Source: UBA6522 sp965237785
GTDB taxonomy: Bacteria > Pseudomonadota > Gammaproteobacteria > Steroidobacterales > Rariloculaceae
NCBI GenBank assembly: GCA_965237785.1
Contig: OZ250159.1
Span: forward strand, 1,860,001 to 1,924,000
DNA: 64,000 nt
Direction: 5' to 3'
The notes under the pieces are model-generated. The model was not told the origin of the DNA, ran no database searches, and saw only the letters and a program-made list of their open reading frames with translations. The first letter of the stretch is position 1; every line of letters begins with the position of its first letter. Position numbers and translations under genes: made by a program. Below, in pieces: positions 17,695-25,657 of this stretch.

Positions 17695-18047
17695 TCGTTC
17701 GATCTGCACTAATTTAGAGGCGTTCGCTGTCAAGAATTCTGAATCGTCAATCCGGACAGCGCAGCCGCTCGGGTCGGCACAGCTCAAGCTCTGCACGGCT
17801 GACTACTACCGGGACGAGGAAGAACTGCCGCCCGGAATCGCGGACCCCCGCGACAGCACTCTCACCAGGAACGCTACGCCCTGGGCGCGCGACCGCTTCG
17901 CTCACGGGACCGCAAGGATGAAGGTCGTCATGTCGGCCTCGCGCCATCCGTGGCTTTATTGTGCATCGCATTTCAAGGAACTCTACGTAGGGCGAAAGCT
18001 CAGGGCGACCTCTCGCGACAAGTACGACTACGACGCGGCCACCGAGA
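17695..18047 (+). pseudogene. Unassigned coding-like remnant
   Basis: A frame here reads LKLCTADYYRDEEEL, PPGIADPRDSTLTR, KVVMSASRHPWLYC and DKYDYDAATEITDVDA. These look like real protein rather than random sequence, but they lack a convincing start and run into an IS fragment. I cannot name a family. It is probably a truncated gene. Confidence 0.35.
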
Positions 18048-18170
18048 TCACGGATGTCGACGCCTCATCTCCGATGGCATCAAGCCACCGTACTTCTTGC
18101 GCCACCGATAGTACGTCTGCCGCGAGACCCCGGCCTTGCGGCCCACCTCCTCGACCCGCGTGCCTTCTTC
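18048..18170 (-). mobile_element. IS3-family OrfA fragment
   Basis: On the minus strand the residues GTRVEEVGRKAGVSRQTYYR, then WRKKYGGLMPSEMRR match the helix-turn-helix of IS3-family OrfA transposases (VEEV-x-RK-x-G-x-S-x-x-T(F/Y)Y-x-W-x-KKYGGL). Both ends are missing. It abuts the mtfA/reductase remnant on its right and, with a transposase tail at 21613-21697, brackets the first copy of the duplicated block. Confidence 0.75.
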
Positions 18171-18176
18171 CGCCTG

Positions 18177-18320
18177 GCGCAGCTCAACGCAGAGGAGTTG
18201 GATCGACTGCGCTCGCTGGCGTTGCTCTTTCTCCACGAGAAGAGCCTCGAGCCTGCCGGTGAATTGGAGCTCGACGATGGGAATCGTAACCGGATGGCCA
18301 ATCACCTCCGGATCGAGCCA
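18177..18320 (+). pseudogene. Remnant C: mtfA piece fused to reductase piece
   Basis: Bases from about 18178 to 18279 match mtfA (compare 20027-20127 and 34027-34127): the frame reads LNAEELDRLRSLALLFLHEK then SLEPAGELELDD. From 18273 the sequence instead matches the reductase gene (compare 20909-20958; GGGAATCGTAACCGG and on). The switch occurs inside GACGATG (18273-18279), a heptamer present at both sources (20121-20127 and 20909-20915). This is therefore a third, internally deleted copy of the vapBC-mtfA-reductase block. Confidence 0.8.
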
Positions 18321-18350
18321 TGTTCACGGACATAAGGATTCGGTACGGCG

Positions 18351-18545
18351 CTACGCTTTTGCTTGATCTTTGAAAACGGACTCGACTGGGCGGGAGGGAC
18401 GACGGACATACACGCGTTTCGAAGCGTCCTGTCTCTCCCGAATGTCCCGGAAAATCGCCGCTACGTCGTAACCCAACCGGGCTTGGTGCTCATCTCTCAC
18501 CGCTCGCACCTCTGCGATGATTGGATCAGTCACGCTTGTCTGCAT
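18351..18545 (-). CDS. Small DPI-x-EVRA-x-RD family protein (antitoxin-like)
   Basis: 64 residues: TDPIIAEVRAVRDEHQARLG, then YDVAAIFRDIRERQDASKR and a basic tail. Proteins of this form are common as orphan small genes, often near toxin-antitoxin loci, and are usually left as hypothetical. A GGAG site lies 8 bases before the ATG. No toxin gene is adjacent, so a role as an antitoxin is only a suggestion. Confidence 0.6.
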   Translation of the reverse strand: MQTSVTDPIIAEVRAVRDEHQARLGYDVAAIFRDIRERQDASKRVYVRRPSRPVESVFKDQAKA

Positions 18546-18715
18546 GATCGGGCTCCATTGGTTCGTCGGGCGTACAAATGACCGCCGGCTCATAACCGGC
18601 CTGCCGGCATACCCGTTCAATTCGGAATCTCATTGCCGCATTGGCGATGTGCCGAGAGTTTCACGTTATCAGACAAACTACCCCGTGCGTTACGGCAATG
18701 GCAATGTGTGCCGCA

Positions 18716-18812
18716 TGATCCTTCCGCCTCAAGACGCTAAATGGATTGACGTAATGCAGGGCGGTCGCGACATGCTCCAAACAGGGTCGCAAGAGCCACG
18801 ACGCTGGCGCTG
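18716..18812 (-). pseudogene. DUF1269-like gene remnant
   Basis: Two pieces of the gene that is intact at 32438-32998 are joined here. 18716-18779 is about 90% identical to 32461-32524 (in the minus frame VNPFSVLRRKDH against VNPFGVLRRKDH), and 18780-18812 matches 32689-32718 (VVALATLFGA). About 165 bp between them has been lost. It shows that the duplication of the vapBC block once included this neighbour. Confidence 0.7.
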
Positions 18813-18831
18813 CCACAGCCCGTTTGCGAAA

Positions 18832-19074
18832 TCATTCGCGTTTGATCGTGACCTCCGGAATATTCTCCCTGGCGCGGCACTGGCGGACCTCTTCAATTGT
18901 GACGTTAGGCGCTGTGTCGGCGATGATCGTGCTAAGCGCCATCTCATCGGTGCCGTTGCGCGCCGGCCAACCAAGCACGGTAATCTCGTCACCGACCTTC
19001 GTAACGTCGCGTGGACAATTGAAGCTATCCCATCGGCGAGGCGCCATGCTCTCTATCTCCCAGACCTCATTCGT
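18832..19074 (-). pseudogene. DUF6152 C-terminal fragment
   Basis: The frame reads NEVWEIESMAPRRWD, then VTKVGDEITVLGWPARNGTD and ends VTIKRE. This is the second half of a DUF6152 domain (W-E-(I/V)-E, GDE(I/V)-V-x-G, ARDG-like). The HHS and NPH half and the signal peptide are missing. It is cut off where the vapC copy begins, so that block probably inserted into or recombined with this gene. Confidence 0.6.
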
Positions 19075-19086
19075 CCCGCCTGACGC

Positions 19087-19458
19087 TTAACCGACGGTAT
19101 CCAGCAGATGAAAATCCTTGTCGGCCGTTTCGATGCTGGCGCCGTGGTGGCGAGCACAAGCGGCAATTACCACATCGGTCGCCGGCACGGTAACGCCCCG
19201 CGCTCGGGCTCGTCGCGCCAAATCGTAGGAAGTTTTCCAGACCTCGTCGTTGATAGGCAGTTCCGGGAGGGCACGGGAGAAGTCACGCAACACCTTCTTC
19301 TCGTGGTCGCCGCGGGCGCCGTTCCACAGTTCGAGTTGCACCATCTGGCACCAACACGCCTCCCCACTGGTCAGCGCGGTTTCAACGCGTCTCCGAACCT
19401 CCGGGTCGCCATCCGGGCGAAGCAAATGTATCCACGACGACGTGTCGACAAGAATCAC
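19087..19458 (-). CDS. vapC: VapC-type PIN-domain toxin, copy A
   Basis: 123 residues with the PIN-domain plan of VapC ribonucleases: MILVDTSSWIHLL (first Asp), a central E in QLELWNGA, and ATDVVIAACARHHG, ETADKDFHLL with the later acidic residues. It starts with GTG. Its start overlaps the vapB stop by 4 bp. Known VapC proteins cleave tRNA or rRNA and are neutralised by VapB. Copy B at exactly +14,000 bp differs at about six residues. Confidence 0.88.
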   Translation of the reverse strand: MILVDTSSWIHLLRPDGDPEVRRRVETALTSGEACWCQMVQLELWNGARGDHEKKVLRDFSRALPELPINDEVWKTSYDLARRARARGVTVPATDVVIAACARHHGASIETADKDFHLLDTVG

Positions 19459-19664
19459 GTTCGGTCGTGTCGGCGCGCGGACTGAAGTTCTTCCGGGGTA
19501 ATCAGATTGGCGCAGGTTCCCGCGTATCCGGCCAGTTCTGCCATACGTTTTCTCCGGTTGAAATCCGTGATCGCGCCAACAACCGCTTCGCGCTTTGTCT
19601 TCGCGCCGGTAAACCGGATGGCATCCGAAAGTTCTTTTTCGGGAATATCAATTGTCGTTTTCAT
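19455..19664 (-). CDS. vapB: VapB-type antitoxin, copy A
   Basis: 69 residues: MKTTIDIPEKELSDAIRFTG, then AKTKREAVVGAITDFNRRKR, a ribbon-helix-helix N-terminus typical of VapB family 2 antitoxins, with a short C-terminal toxin-binding tail (ELQSARRHDRT). It is upstream of and overlaps vapC. It presumably represses its own promoter in the 258-bp gap shared with divergent mtfA. Compared with copy B it carries two extra C-terminal residues. Confidence 0.87.
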   Translation of the reverse strand: MKTTIDIPEKELSDAIRFTGAKTKREAVVGAITDFNRRKRMAELAGYAGTCANLITPEELQSARRHDRT

Positions 19665-19922
19665 GCTTCGAGATTAACGCTTACGGGAATACCAATCAAC
19701 CTGAGTTTGGAACGCATGTTTTGCTGACGGGACAATGACGTCCTCGGGGATGAGGGGATGGCTCTTTCGGTTCGGTGCCGGGCACGATTAGACGAATATC
19801 GACTTGTCCGTTGCGAGGCCCGGTACCTCGGCAAGGACCGGCGCTTAAGAGCGGCCGACGGCGGCGACATCACCCGTGACGCCGGTCGCCGCTCACCCAC
19901 AGTTCACGGCTATTATCTGCCC

Positions 19923-20696
19923 ATGTTCGGATTATTGAGAAGCTGGCGACGACGCCTAGTCCTGGCGCGTAACGAGATTCCGCACCAGCTCTGGCAACAG
20001 ACAGTCGCGGACATTCCCGCGCTGTCAAAGCTCAGCGCAGAGGAGTTGGATCGGCTGCGCGCACTGGCGTTGCTCTTTCTCCATGAGAAGAACCTGGAGC
20101 CTGCCGGTGGATTGGACCTCGACGATGCGATGCGCGTGCGGATAGCCGCGCTGGCATGCCGGCCCATTCTCGAACTCGGTCTCGACTACTACAACGGCTT
20201 TGTTTCGGTGATCGTCTATCCACAGGAGTTCCTGGTCCGAGACCGCAAGCACGTTGACGAGGCGGGCGTCGTCCACACGCAGGATGAGGTCCTGAGTGGT
20301 GAGGCATGGGAACAGGGACCCGTGATTCTGGCCTGGCAGGAGGTCGAAGCGAGCGGACGCGGGGACGGTTATGACGTGGTTGCACACGAGTGCGCCCACA
20401 AACTGGACCTTCTGGAAGGCGACATAAACGGGCTACCGCCGCTGCATTGCGGTATGCGCGCCGGTGAATGGGTCGAGGCCTTTCAGGCCGCCTATGATGA
20501 CCTGACCCGGCGACTCGACCGTGGCGAGGAGCCGTGGCTCGACCCCTATGCGGCCGAGGAGCCGGCAGAGTTTTTCGCAGTATGCGCCGAGATGTTCTTC
20601 GACGTCCCCGGCGCGTTCCGCACCGAATATCCAGCGCTCTACGCACAGCTCGCCAGCTTCTTCAGGCAAGACCCCGCGCAACGGCGCGCGGCCTAA
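19923..20696 (+). CDS. mtfA: MtfA-family (M90) zinc peptidase, copy A
   Basis: 257 residues starting MFGLLRSWRRR, as in MtfA. The metal site is HECAHKLDLLEG (HExxH), with the downstream glutamate in EEPAEFFAVCAEMFF and the conserved YN-x-F-x-SV-x-VYP and GPVILAWQEV segments. In E. coli MtfA binds the repressor Mlc and thereby affects glucose PTS expression; nothing here shows the same partner. The frame is open 55 codons further upstream in both copies, but family alignments favour this ATG. It is divergent from vapB. Confidence 0.9.
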   Translation: MFGLLRSWRRRLVLARNEIPHQLWQQTVADIPALSKLSAEELDRLRALALLFLHEKNLEPAGGLDLDDAMRVRIAALACRPILELGLDYYNGFVSVIVYPQEFLVRDRKHVDEAGVVHTQDEVLSGEAWEQGPVILAWQEVEASGRGDGYDVVAHECAHKLDLLEGDINGLPPLHCGMRAGEWVEAFQAAYDDLTRRLDRGEEPWLDPYAAEEPAEFFAVCAEMFFDVPGAFRTEYPALYAQLASFFRQDPAQRRAA

Positions 20697-20704
20697 TCGC
20701 GCGG

Positions 20705-21433
20705 CTATCGTATCGTCTGTGGAACCGCGGTCTCGCGCCGCCGAAAGTGGTATTCGAAATGGTCCATAGAGAGGTCCCTGGCGTTCGTGCGGAGCAGGTA
20801 CAATCCCTCTATGACATGCGCGTAACGAACAGGACCGAGGTCGATGGCTTCATAGCCCAGCGCCTCGGCAAGGTCGGAGACGGTTTGCTTGGCCGCCGCG
20901 TCATTCCCGACGATGGGAATCGTAACCGGATGGCCAATCACCTCAGGATCGACCATGGTATCGCGACTGATCGTATTGAAGGCCTTGACGACAAAGGCCC
21001 GGGGCGCGAGATTCTGAATCCGCTCGGCGTTGGAGGTATACGTGGGATAGTCCCTGTATCCCTCCTCGTCAACGATGCGCGGATTGATCGGATCGATGAT
21101 GATCTTGCCGGATAGGTCGCCGAGACCAAGCACCACTTCCTCGGCAACAGTCCACGGAACGTTGAGCATGACGATATCCGCCTGTGCGACCGCCTCGGCA
21201 GGCAACGCGGCAGATGCACCGTCGCCCGCTGCCTGGACCAAATCCTGAACTTCCGCACGGTCGGGTGACCGGGAACCGTAAACAACTTGATGTCCAAGCT
21301 CGGTTAGCCGCGGTCCGAACGCGCTCGACACCTCGCCGGTGCCAATCAACGCAATCGTTTCGGCATGAACGGTTAGCGGCAACGCCGACCAAATCAGCAG
21401 CGGGGCCACGGTGAAACAACGATAACGGGACAT
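20705..21433 (-). CDS. Exported NADPH-dependent F420-reductase-like protein, copy A
   Basis: 242 residues. A signal-like start (FTVAPLLIWSALPLTVHA) runs into a Rossmann fold: IALIGTGEVSSAFGPRL, VVYGSRSPDR, ADIVMLNVPWTVAEE, KIIIDPINP and FVVKAFNTISRDTM, the pattern of the F420H2:NADP oxidoreductase / metalloreductase-like family. Export of a nucleotide-binding reductase is unusual, so the first 25 residues may instead be a membrane anchor or mis-set start. It is convergent with mtfA, ending 8 bp from it. Confidence 0.75.
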   Translation of the reverse strand: MSRYRCFTVAPLLIWSALPLTVHAETIALIGTGEVSSAFGPRLTELGHQVVYGSRSPDRAEVQDLVQAAGDGASAALPAEAVAQADIVMLNVPWTVAEEVVLGLGDLSGKIIIDPINPRIVDEEGYRDYPTYTSNAERIQNLAPRAFVVKAFNTISRDTMVDPEVIGHPVTIPIVGNDAAAKQTVSDLAEALGYEAIDLGPVRYAHVIEGLYLLRTNARDLSMDHFEYHFRRRETAVPQTIR

Positions 21434-21612
21434 TGGATTTTCCTTGAAGAAACCGTCGGGCAGAGAGGTTCAGCCTAAAGCAAGATCTTTGGCGGCGGCA
21501 ACCTTGGCGCCTTGTCGACGCGCAAATGCGCAAGAAAGACGCTGCACCTCAAGCGTACCGAAGTAACTGCTCAGCAAAGTGCCTACTCAGGCCGCATCCG
21601 CCTTGTCGAGGA

Positions 21613-21697
21613 CAATAACCACAAGCGCTATCACGAAAGTTGGAACAACCTGACGCCGGTCGATTTGTACTACGGTCGAGCCATTCAATCCGTGTAG
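21613..21697 (+). mobile_element. Transposase C-terminal fragment
   Basis: The last 25 or so residues of a frame ending at 21697 read HKRYHESWNNLTPVDLYYGR. This is the C-terminal signature of IS3-type integrase-core transposases (YHE-x-L-x-N-(L/V)TP-x-DVY-x-GR). The rest of the element is missing. It marks the right side of the first duplicated block and overlaps the end of the endonuclease gene by 13 bp. Confidence 0.7.
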
Positions 21698-22479
21698 TCT
21701 TGAATCGCCTCCCTGTCGAGGTCCTTCGCCGGCACAAGCCGATAGTGCCGTTCTTCAACAACCTTGATCTCGTTACGTTGTTCCGTTAGTTCGAACAACG
21801 CGACGATTTCCTCGCCCATGAACTGAGCGGCGATGGCCCGGCACCGGATGCCCGCGAACCTTTCCCGGACAAAACGAATGTCCTGGGCAGCCTGGACCGT
21901 GCCGATCCGGTCATTCCCTCCCTTCGCCTGTACTGGAATGAGGTAGTGCCGCCCGCGTTTGTCGATTCCCACGTAAAGCTCGTCGATCTCGATCTGGCCG
22001 ACGCCCTTTACGGCTGTTCGCAGGTGGTTTTGGAGGCTGTACGTTGTCAGGCCCAAGAACGTGTCGATCAGGCGGTTGTAGCGGACAATCGCCAGGAGGG
22101 CCTGCTCGTCGTCCAGTCTGTAGGCGCGAATCAGTTCCGGCGTTGCGTCCGGAATGTCTATGGCGACAAGATCGTTGCGGGGAACGATCCGGCTGACTTT
22201 GCCCAGCTTAAAGCGATAGCGCCCTGTGCCGGCGAGTTCGATCACCCATTCCAACCCGTCGGGCTGCGTCGCGGTGACCGGCTCCGGCAAGTCTTTGCGG
22301 AACCGATAGGAATAGATTACATCGCCCAGGTTTTTCGGCAGATCGATGCCGAGAGTCTCCGCCGCGGATTCCAATTCGGCCCTCTCGAACACAAATTCGC
22401 TTTCGCCCTCGCGATAATGATCGAAGAAGATCATTTCGATGAGGGCATCGTAGCGGCTGACCTCTTCAGCCATGGACAC
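21685..22479 (-). CDS. Restriction endonuclease of the C5-methyltransferase operon
   Basis: 264 residues. The centre holds a PD-(D/E)xK-like site: GQIEIDELYVGIDKRG, then HYLIPVQAKGGNDRIGTVQA (D-x11-QxK). The rest is alpha/beta with YDALIEMIFFDHY at the N-terminus. It overlaps the methyltransferase gene by 14 bp, the usual layout of a type II system, and would cut DNA at the site that the methylase protects. The recognition sequence cannot be read from the protein. Its 3' end touches an IS fragment but the frame is intact. Confidence 0.78.
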   Translation of the reverse strand: MSMAEEVSRYDALIEMIFFDHYREGESEFVFERAELESAAETLGIDLPKNLGDVIYSYRFRKDLPEPVTATQPDGLEWVIELAGTGRYRFKLGKVSRIVPRNDLVAIDIPDATPELIRAYRLDDEQALLAIVRYNRLIDTFLGLTTYSLQNHLRTAVKGVGQIEIDELYVGIDKRGRHYLIPVQAKGGNDRIGTVQAAQDIRFVRERFAGIRCRAIAAQFMGEEIVALFELTEQRNEIKVVEERHYRLVPAKDLDREAIQDYTD

Positions 22480-23830
22480 CTGCTGTCGCGAGGCGCTCCG
22501 CTTCGATATCCATCTGTCTGCGCTTTTTCGCTCCGCTCTTCCGATCGCGCCTGCTCGGGAGGGGGTCCACTCCGAAATACGCAGCCGCGCTTGAACTATC
22601 GAGCCTTAGAAGTCCCGGATCGCCGAGGCTGATCGCGCCATGCGGGCGGGTCGGAGTTATCCCCAGGGATATCGCTACCTCGGCGGCGATCGCCCTGGCT
22701 AGCGGCGGCGGTACAGCGTTTCCGATCTGCCGCGCACCGTGCCATTTGGTTGCATGCAGACGGAACCAATCGGGGAAGCCGTGGAGCCTCGCCATCTCTC
22801 GCACCGTAATGCAGCGATCATAACGGTAGTGAATCGGCCGGGGGCTCGTGAATGCCCCACGCGCACCGTCGGTACCGGCGCGCAGCGTGTTGGACACTCC
22901 GCGTACGTCGAGTTTGAAGAACCGGCTGATCGGTTCCACCGTTCCGGGTAACGTTTCGGCGAATCGGCGTCTCGAAATCTCGGTATGCCGAGTCCTGGCG
23001 CTGGACGTGAGGATGGCTCGGTCCCAATTCCTTACATAGCCGAAGTGCCATGCGCCGTTGGACAGGCTGCGCATCTCGCTCGCGAATGCCGATGGCTTGC
23101 CGAACGCACTCGATTCGGTCTCGTCCTCGCGAAGAAGCGCGGGATAGCGATCGGCGTCCGGCAGGTCCCCCAGCGCATCGCCGCATGTCGGGCTATCCGG
23201 CAACCCGACGAGACTCCTCTGGCGCCCTGCAATCTGGGTCGTGGACTCAGGATAGCCGGGAATGGGTTCCCCTGCGCGCGCACCTAGAAGGATCAATCGT
23301 TCGCGCGACTGCGGCGTGCCGTAGTTCGCGGCGCTAAGCACTTTCCAGGGTAGCCGTACCGCGTACCCAGCATCCTCGAATTCGGCCACCAATTCTTCGA
23401 GAAACGATCTGTGTTTACCGACCGTGAGGCCCTTGACGTTTTCGAAAACAAAGGACCTGGCCTTCAATTCCGCCACAAGGCGCACGAAGTGACGCACCAA
23501 CCCGTTGCGCGGATCGTCCAGCGCGCGATGGCCGATCATGGAGAACCCCTGGCAGGGCGCGCCGCCGAACACGCAATCGACGGACCGATCGCCGATCGAG
23601 GCTGCGTCCCTGATCTCGGTCGCCGAAAGGTTATCGACCGAACGTGGGAGCACGGCGGTGTCGGGAAAATTGAAATGGTGTACAGCGCAATGAACCGGAT
23701 CGATCTCCACGGCCGCGGCGATGTCAAACCCGGCCTGTTCGAACCCGAGACTCAGTCCGCCCGCACCTGAAAATAGATCGATCCCGATGGGCCGCATACC
23801 CGGTTCTTCCCTCGCTCCGGCCGTTAGCAT
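22466..23830 (-). CDS. DNA (cytosine-5)-methyltransferase
   Basis: 454 residues with the ordered C5-methylase motifs: motif I DLFSGAGGLSLGFEQAG, motif IV GGAPCQGFS with the catalytic Cys, motif VI FENVKG, motif VIII QSRERLILLGAR, motif IX RCITVREMARLHGFPD and motif X QIGNAVPPPLA. A 40-residue basic tail follows. The leading residues MLTAGAREEPG may not be used; MRPIGIDLFSG is a likely alternative start. It is the middle gene of vsr-methylase-endonuclease. Confidence 0.94.
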   Translation of the reverse strand: MLTAGAREEPGMRPIGIDLFSGAGGLSLGFEQAGFDIAAAVEIDPVHCAVHHFNFPDTAVLPRSVDNLSATEIRDAASIGDRSVDCVFGGAPCQGFSMIGHRALDDPRNGLVRHFVRLVAELKARSFVFENVKGLTVGKHRSFLEELVAEFEDAGYAVRLPWKVLSAANYGTPQSRERLILLGARAGEPIPGYPESTTQIAGRQRSLVGLPDSPTCGDALGDLPDADRYPALLREDETESSAFGKPSAFASEMRSLSNGAWHFGYVRNWDRAILTSSARTRHTEISRRRFAETLPGTVEPISRFFKLDVRGVSNTLRAGTDGARGAFTSPRPIHYRYDRCITVREMARLHGFPDWFRLHATKWHGARQIGNAVPPPLARAIAAEVAISLGITPTRPHGAISLGDPGLLRLDSSSAAAYFGVDPLPSRRDRKSGAKKRRQMDIEAERLATAGVHG

Positions 23831-23866
23831 GCGTCCCGGCCGCTGTCCGATGTTAGCACGGAAACC

Positions 23867-24292
23867 CTAGATATCGATCGCCCGTCGCCGTTCGCCCACA
23901 AAATCTTGTAGCTTGGCAGCCAGGGCTTCCATGTCCTCAAGCTCGCACTGCCAGACCACGAGCGTCTGCCACCCGAGGTCTTCGAGCTCCTCCAGTCTAG
24001 TCTTATCGCGAATGACGTTCTCGTCCAACTTCGGTTTCCAGTAATCGAGCCTGGATTTGGGGAGCTGCCCCCTGGCGCATCCGTGGCGGTGCCAGAAGCA
24101 GCCGTGCACGAAGATCGCCTTGCGGCGGCCGGCGAATACGATATCCGGCCTTCCGGGCAGATCCTTGCGATGCAGCCGATAGCGGTATCCCATGGCGTGC
24201 AGGCAACGCCGGACGACCATCTCCGGCTTCGTGTCGCGGCTCTTGACGGCTTGCATGATGCGCCGGCGTTGTTGGGGGGTGCGGGTGTCCAT
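23867..24292 (-). CDS. vsr: Very-short-patch repair endonuclease
   Basis: 141 residues: MDTRTPQQRRRIMQAVKSRD then the Vsr core KDLPGRPDIVFAGRRKAIFV, HGCFWHRHGC (zinc and catalytic region) and LGWQTLVVWQCEL. Vsr nicks 5' of the T in T:G mismatches that arise from 5-methylcytosine deamination, so it protects the genome from mutations caused by the neighbouring methylase. An ATG at 24310 would add six residues. It reads into the methylase gene 36 bp downstream. Confidence 0.92.
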   Translation of the reverse strand: MDTRTPQQRRRIMQAVKSRDTKPEMVVRRCLHAMGYRYRLHRKDLPGRPDIVFAGRRKAIFVHGCFWHRHGCARGQLPKSRLDYWKPKLDENVIRDKTRLEELEDLGWQTLVVWQCELEDMEALAAKLQDFVGERRRAIDI

Positions 24293-24599
24293 GGGAGTGA
24301 GTGCGGACATTGTAGCGTCGGTTGGGGACAACTCGATTTCTGCGCCGTAGTACATACGGAATAAATCCAAACGACGTCTCGACAAGTCATCGCGCGGTCT
24401 GTGGGAGAAGCGTCCCGGGAATACCAAGACAGCCACTGCCTTCTTCGCCGGGCGCTGAGCCGGATCGTGCAGTACAACTGCGTCCCGGCCCACGCGGCAT
24501 CCGCCCGAATAGCCGCGTTCCGGCGAGAGTCCCGCCTTGCCGGTAACGCCGGGACGGAGGACATTCGTGGTAATCTTGGTGCTTGGGTCAGAGGCGCTC

Positions 24600-24932
24600 A
24601 TGAACAGGGAAATGTATACGATCATCGGCGTGGGAGTGGCATTGGCCGCCCTCACGATCGCTTCGCAGAATTCCTTACGCGCGGATATGCGCGACGAGCA
24701 TTCGACGCTTCGCGTCGAGATCGCGGAGGTGCGCGCGGATATGCGGGACGGGCATGCGACGCTTCGCGCCGAGATGGCGGACGTACGCACGGACATGCGG
24801 GAAAACTTCGCCGCCGTGCGCACGGAGATGGCCAACATTCGAGCCGATATCGGGCTGTTGGGCGAACGGGTGGCGCGCGTCGAGGTCCGGCTCGGCCTCC
24901 CCGCCGCGGAATCCGTCCCCCTGGAACAATAG
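24600..24932 (+). CDS. Coiled-coil protein with 18-residue repeats
   Basis: 110 residues. A short hydrophobic N-terminus (YTIIGVGVALAALTIA) acts as membrane anchor. It is followed by near-exact 54-bp (18-residue) repeats, ADMRDEHSTLRVEIAEVR, ADMRDGHATLRAEMADVR and TDMRENFAAVRTEMANIR, and a weaker fourth unit. Such heptad-compatible repeats form a long coiled coil. Similar small proteins occur widely in bacteria with no known role. The DNA repeat implies recent unit duplication. Confidence 0.7.
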   Translation: MNREMYTIIGVGVALAALTIASQNSLRADMRDEHSTLRVEIAEVRADMRDGHATLRAEMADVRTDMRENFAAVRTEMANIRADIGLLGERVARVEVRLGLPAAESVPLEQ

Positions 24933-24938
24933 CCAACG

Positions 24939-25028
24939 GTGACCGACCGAGTCCCGGACGCGCTACGCACGTTGGACAACGTGACGCTGCTGCCGCATAT
25001 CGGGTCGGCGACCACCGTAATCACCTAC
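24939..25028 (+). pseudogene. D-2-hydroxyacid dehydrogenase C-terminal fragment
   Basis: The frame reads VPDALRTLDNVTLLPHIGSA then TT, which is the conserved catalytic-histidine segment of NAD-dependent D-isomer 2-hydroxyacid dehydrogenases (P-x-L-x-x-x-NV-x-LLPHIGSAT). Nothing before or after fits, so only about 30 codons remain. Confidence 0.65.
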
Positions 25029-25103
25029 CGCGAATCTCCTCAAGGTAGTCGTGCGTGCTGCCGTACATCCAAATCGCGCTCATTCTGGATGACACCAAAG
25101 GCA

Positions 25104-25376
25104 TCAATAGTGGTAGCGCGCAGCGAGGAAATATACGCGGGTCTCTTCAACCTGATAAACGAGTCGGTGCTCCTGGTCAATGCGCCTCGACCGCTTTCCG
25201 CTGAGTTCACCTCGTAGTGGCTCCGGCTTTCCTTGCCCCGTGAATGGGTCCCGAAGTACGTCATCGACCAGTCGGAGCGTTCGCGATGCCCGCTTGCGGT
25301 CAGTTCGAGTCCAGTACTGCAGGTCTTCCAGGAAATTAGGGTCCATCACCGCTTGACGCGGCTGACTTCCCCTCAC
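25104..25376 (-). CDS. yoeB: YoeB/Txe family mRNA interferase toxin
   Basis: 90 residues: DPNFLEDLQYWTRTDRKRAS, DPFTGQGKPEPLRGELSG, RSRRIDQEHRLVYQVEE and the C-terminal LAARYHY all match YoeB, including the Glu, Arg and His used in ribosome-dependent mRNA cleavage. The start is a GTG that overlaps the antitoxin stop (GTGA), an arrangement typical of co-translated toxin-antitoxin pairs. Confidence 0.92.
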   Translation of the reverse strand: MRGSQPRQAVMDPNFLEDLQYWTRTDRKRASRTLRLVDDVLRDPFTGQGKPEPLRGELSGKRSRRIDQEHRLVYQVEETRVYFLAARYHY

Positions 25377-25657
25377 AGGTTCGCCAAACCCAAGCGAGTG
25401 CGAAGTTCGTCGACATCTGCCGGTTGTCCTTCCTTGTCGGCGGCGCGACGGCTGGCTTCCAGCAAGCGCCGGGCATTCTTGGGTGAGCGCAACAAGTAGG
25501 CCGTCTCAAGCCAACCGGCAAGTTCGTCCGCAGCGATCAGGGCGACAGGTTCTCTTCCACGCCGGCGGATCAACACCGGTTCCCGGGTATCCGTTACCTG
25601 GTCCATCAGCGACGCGAGCGATTGTCGCGCCTTCGAATAGCTGGTCTCGTGAATCAT
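25373..25657 (-). CDS. yefM: YefM/Phd family antitoxin
   Basis: 94 residues: MIHETSYSKARQSLASLMDQ, then VTDTREPVLIRRRGREPVAL and IAADELAGWLET, the classical Phd/YefM DNA-binding fold followed by a C-terminal toxin-binding arm. It precedes and overlaps yoeB. The frame is open for 27 codons further upstream, but the family starts at this methionine. Confidence 0.92.
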   Translation of the reverse strand: MIHETSYSKARQSLASLMDQVTDTREPVLIRRRGREPVALIAADELAGWLETAYLLRSPKNARRLLEASRRAADKEGQPADVDELRTRLGLANL

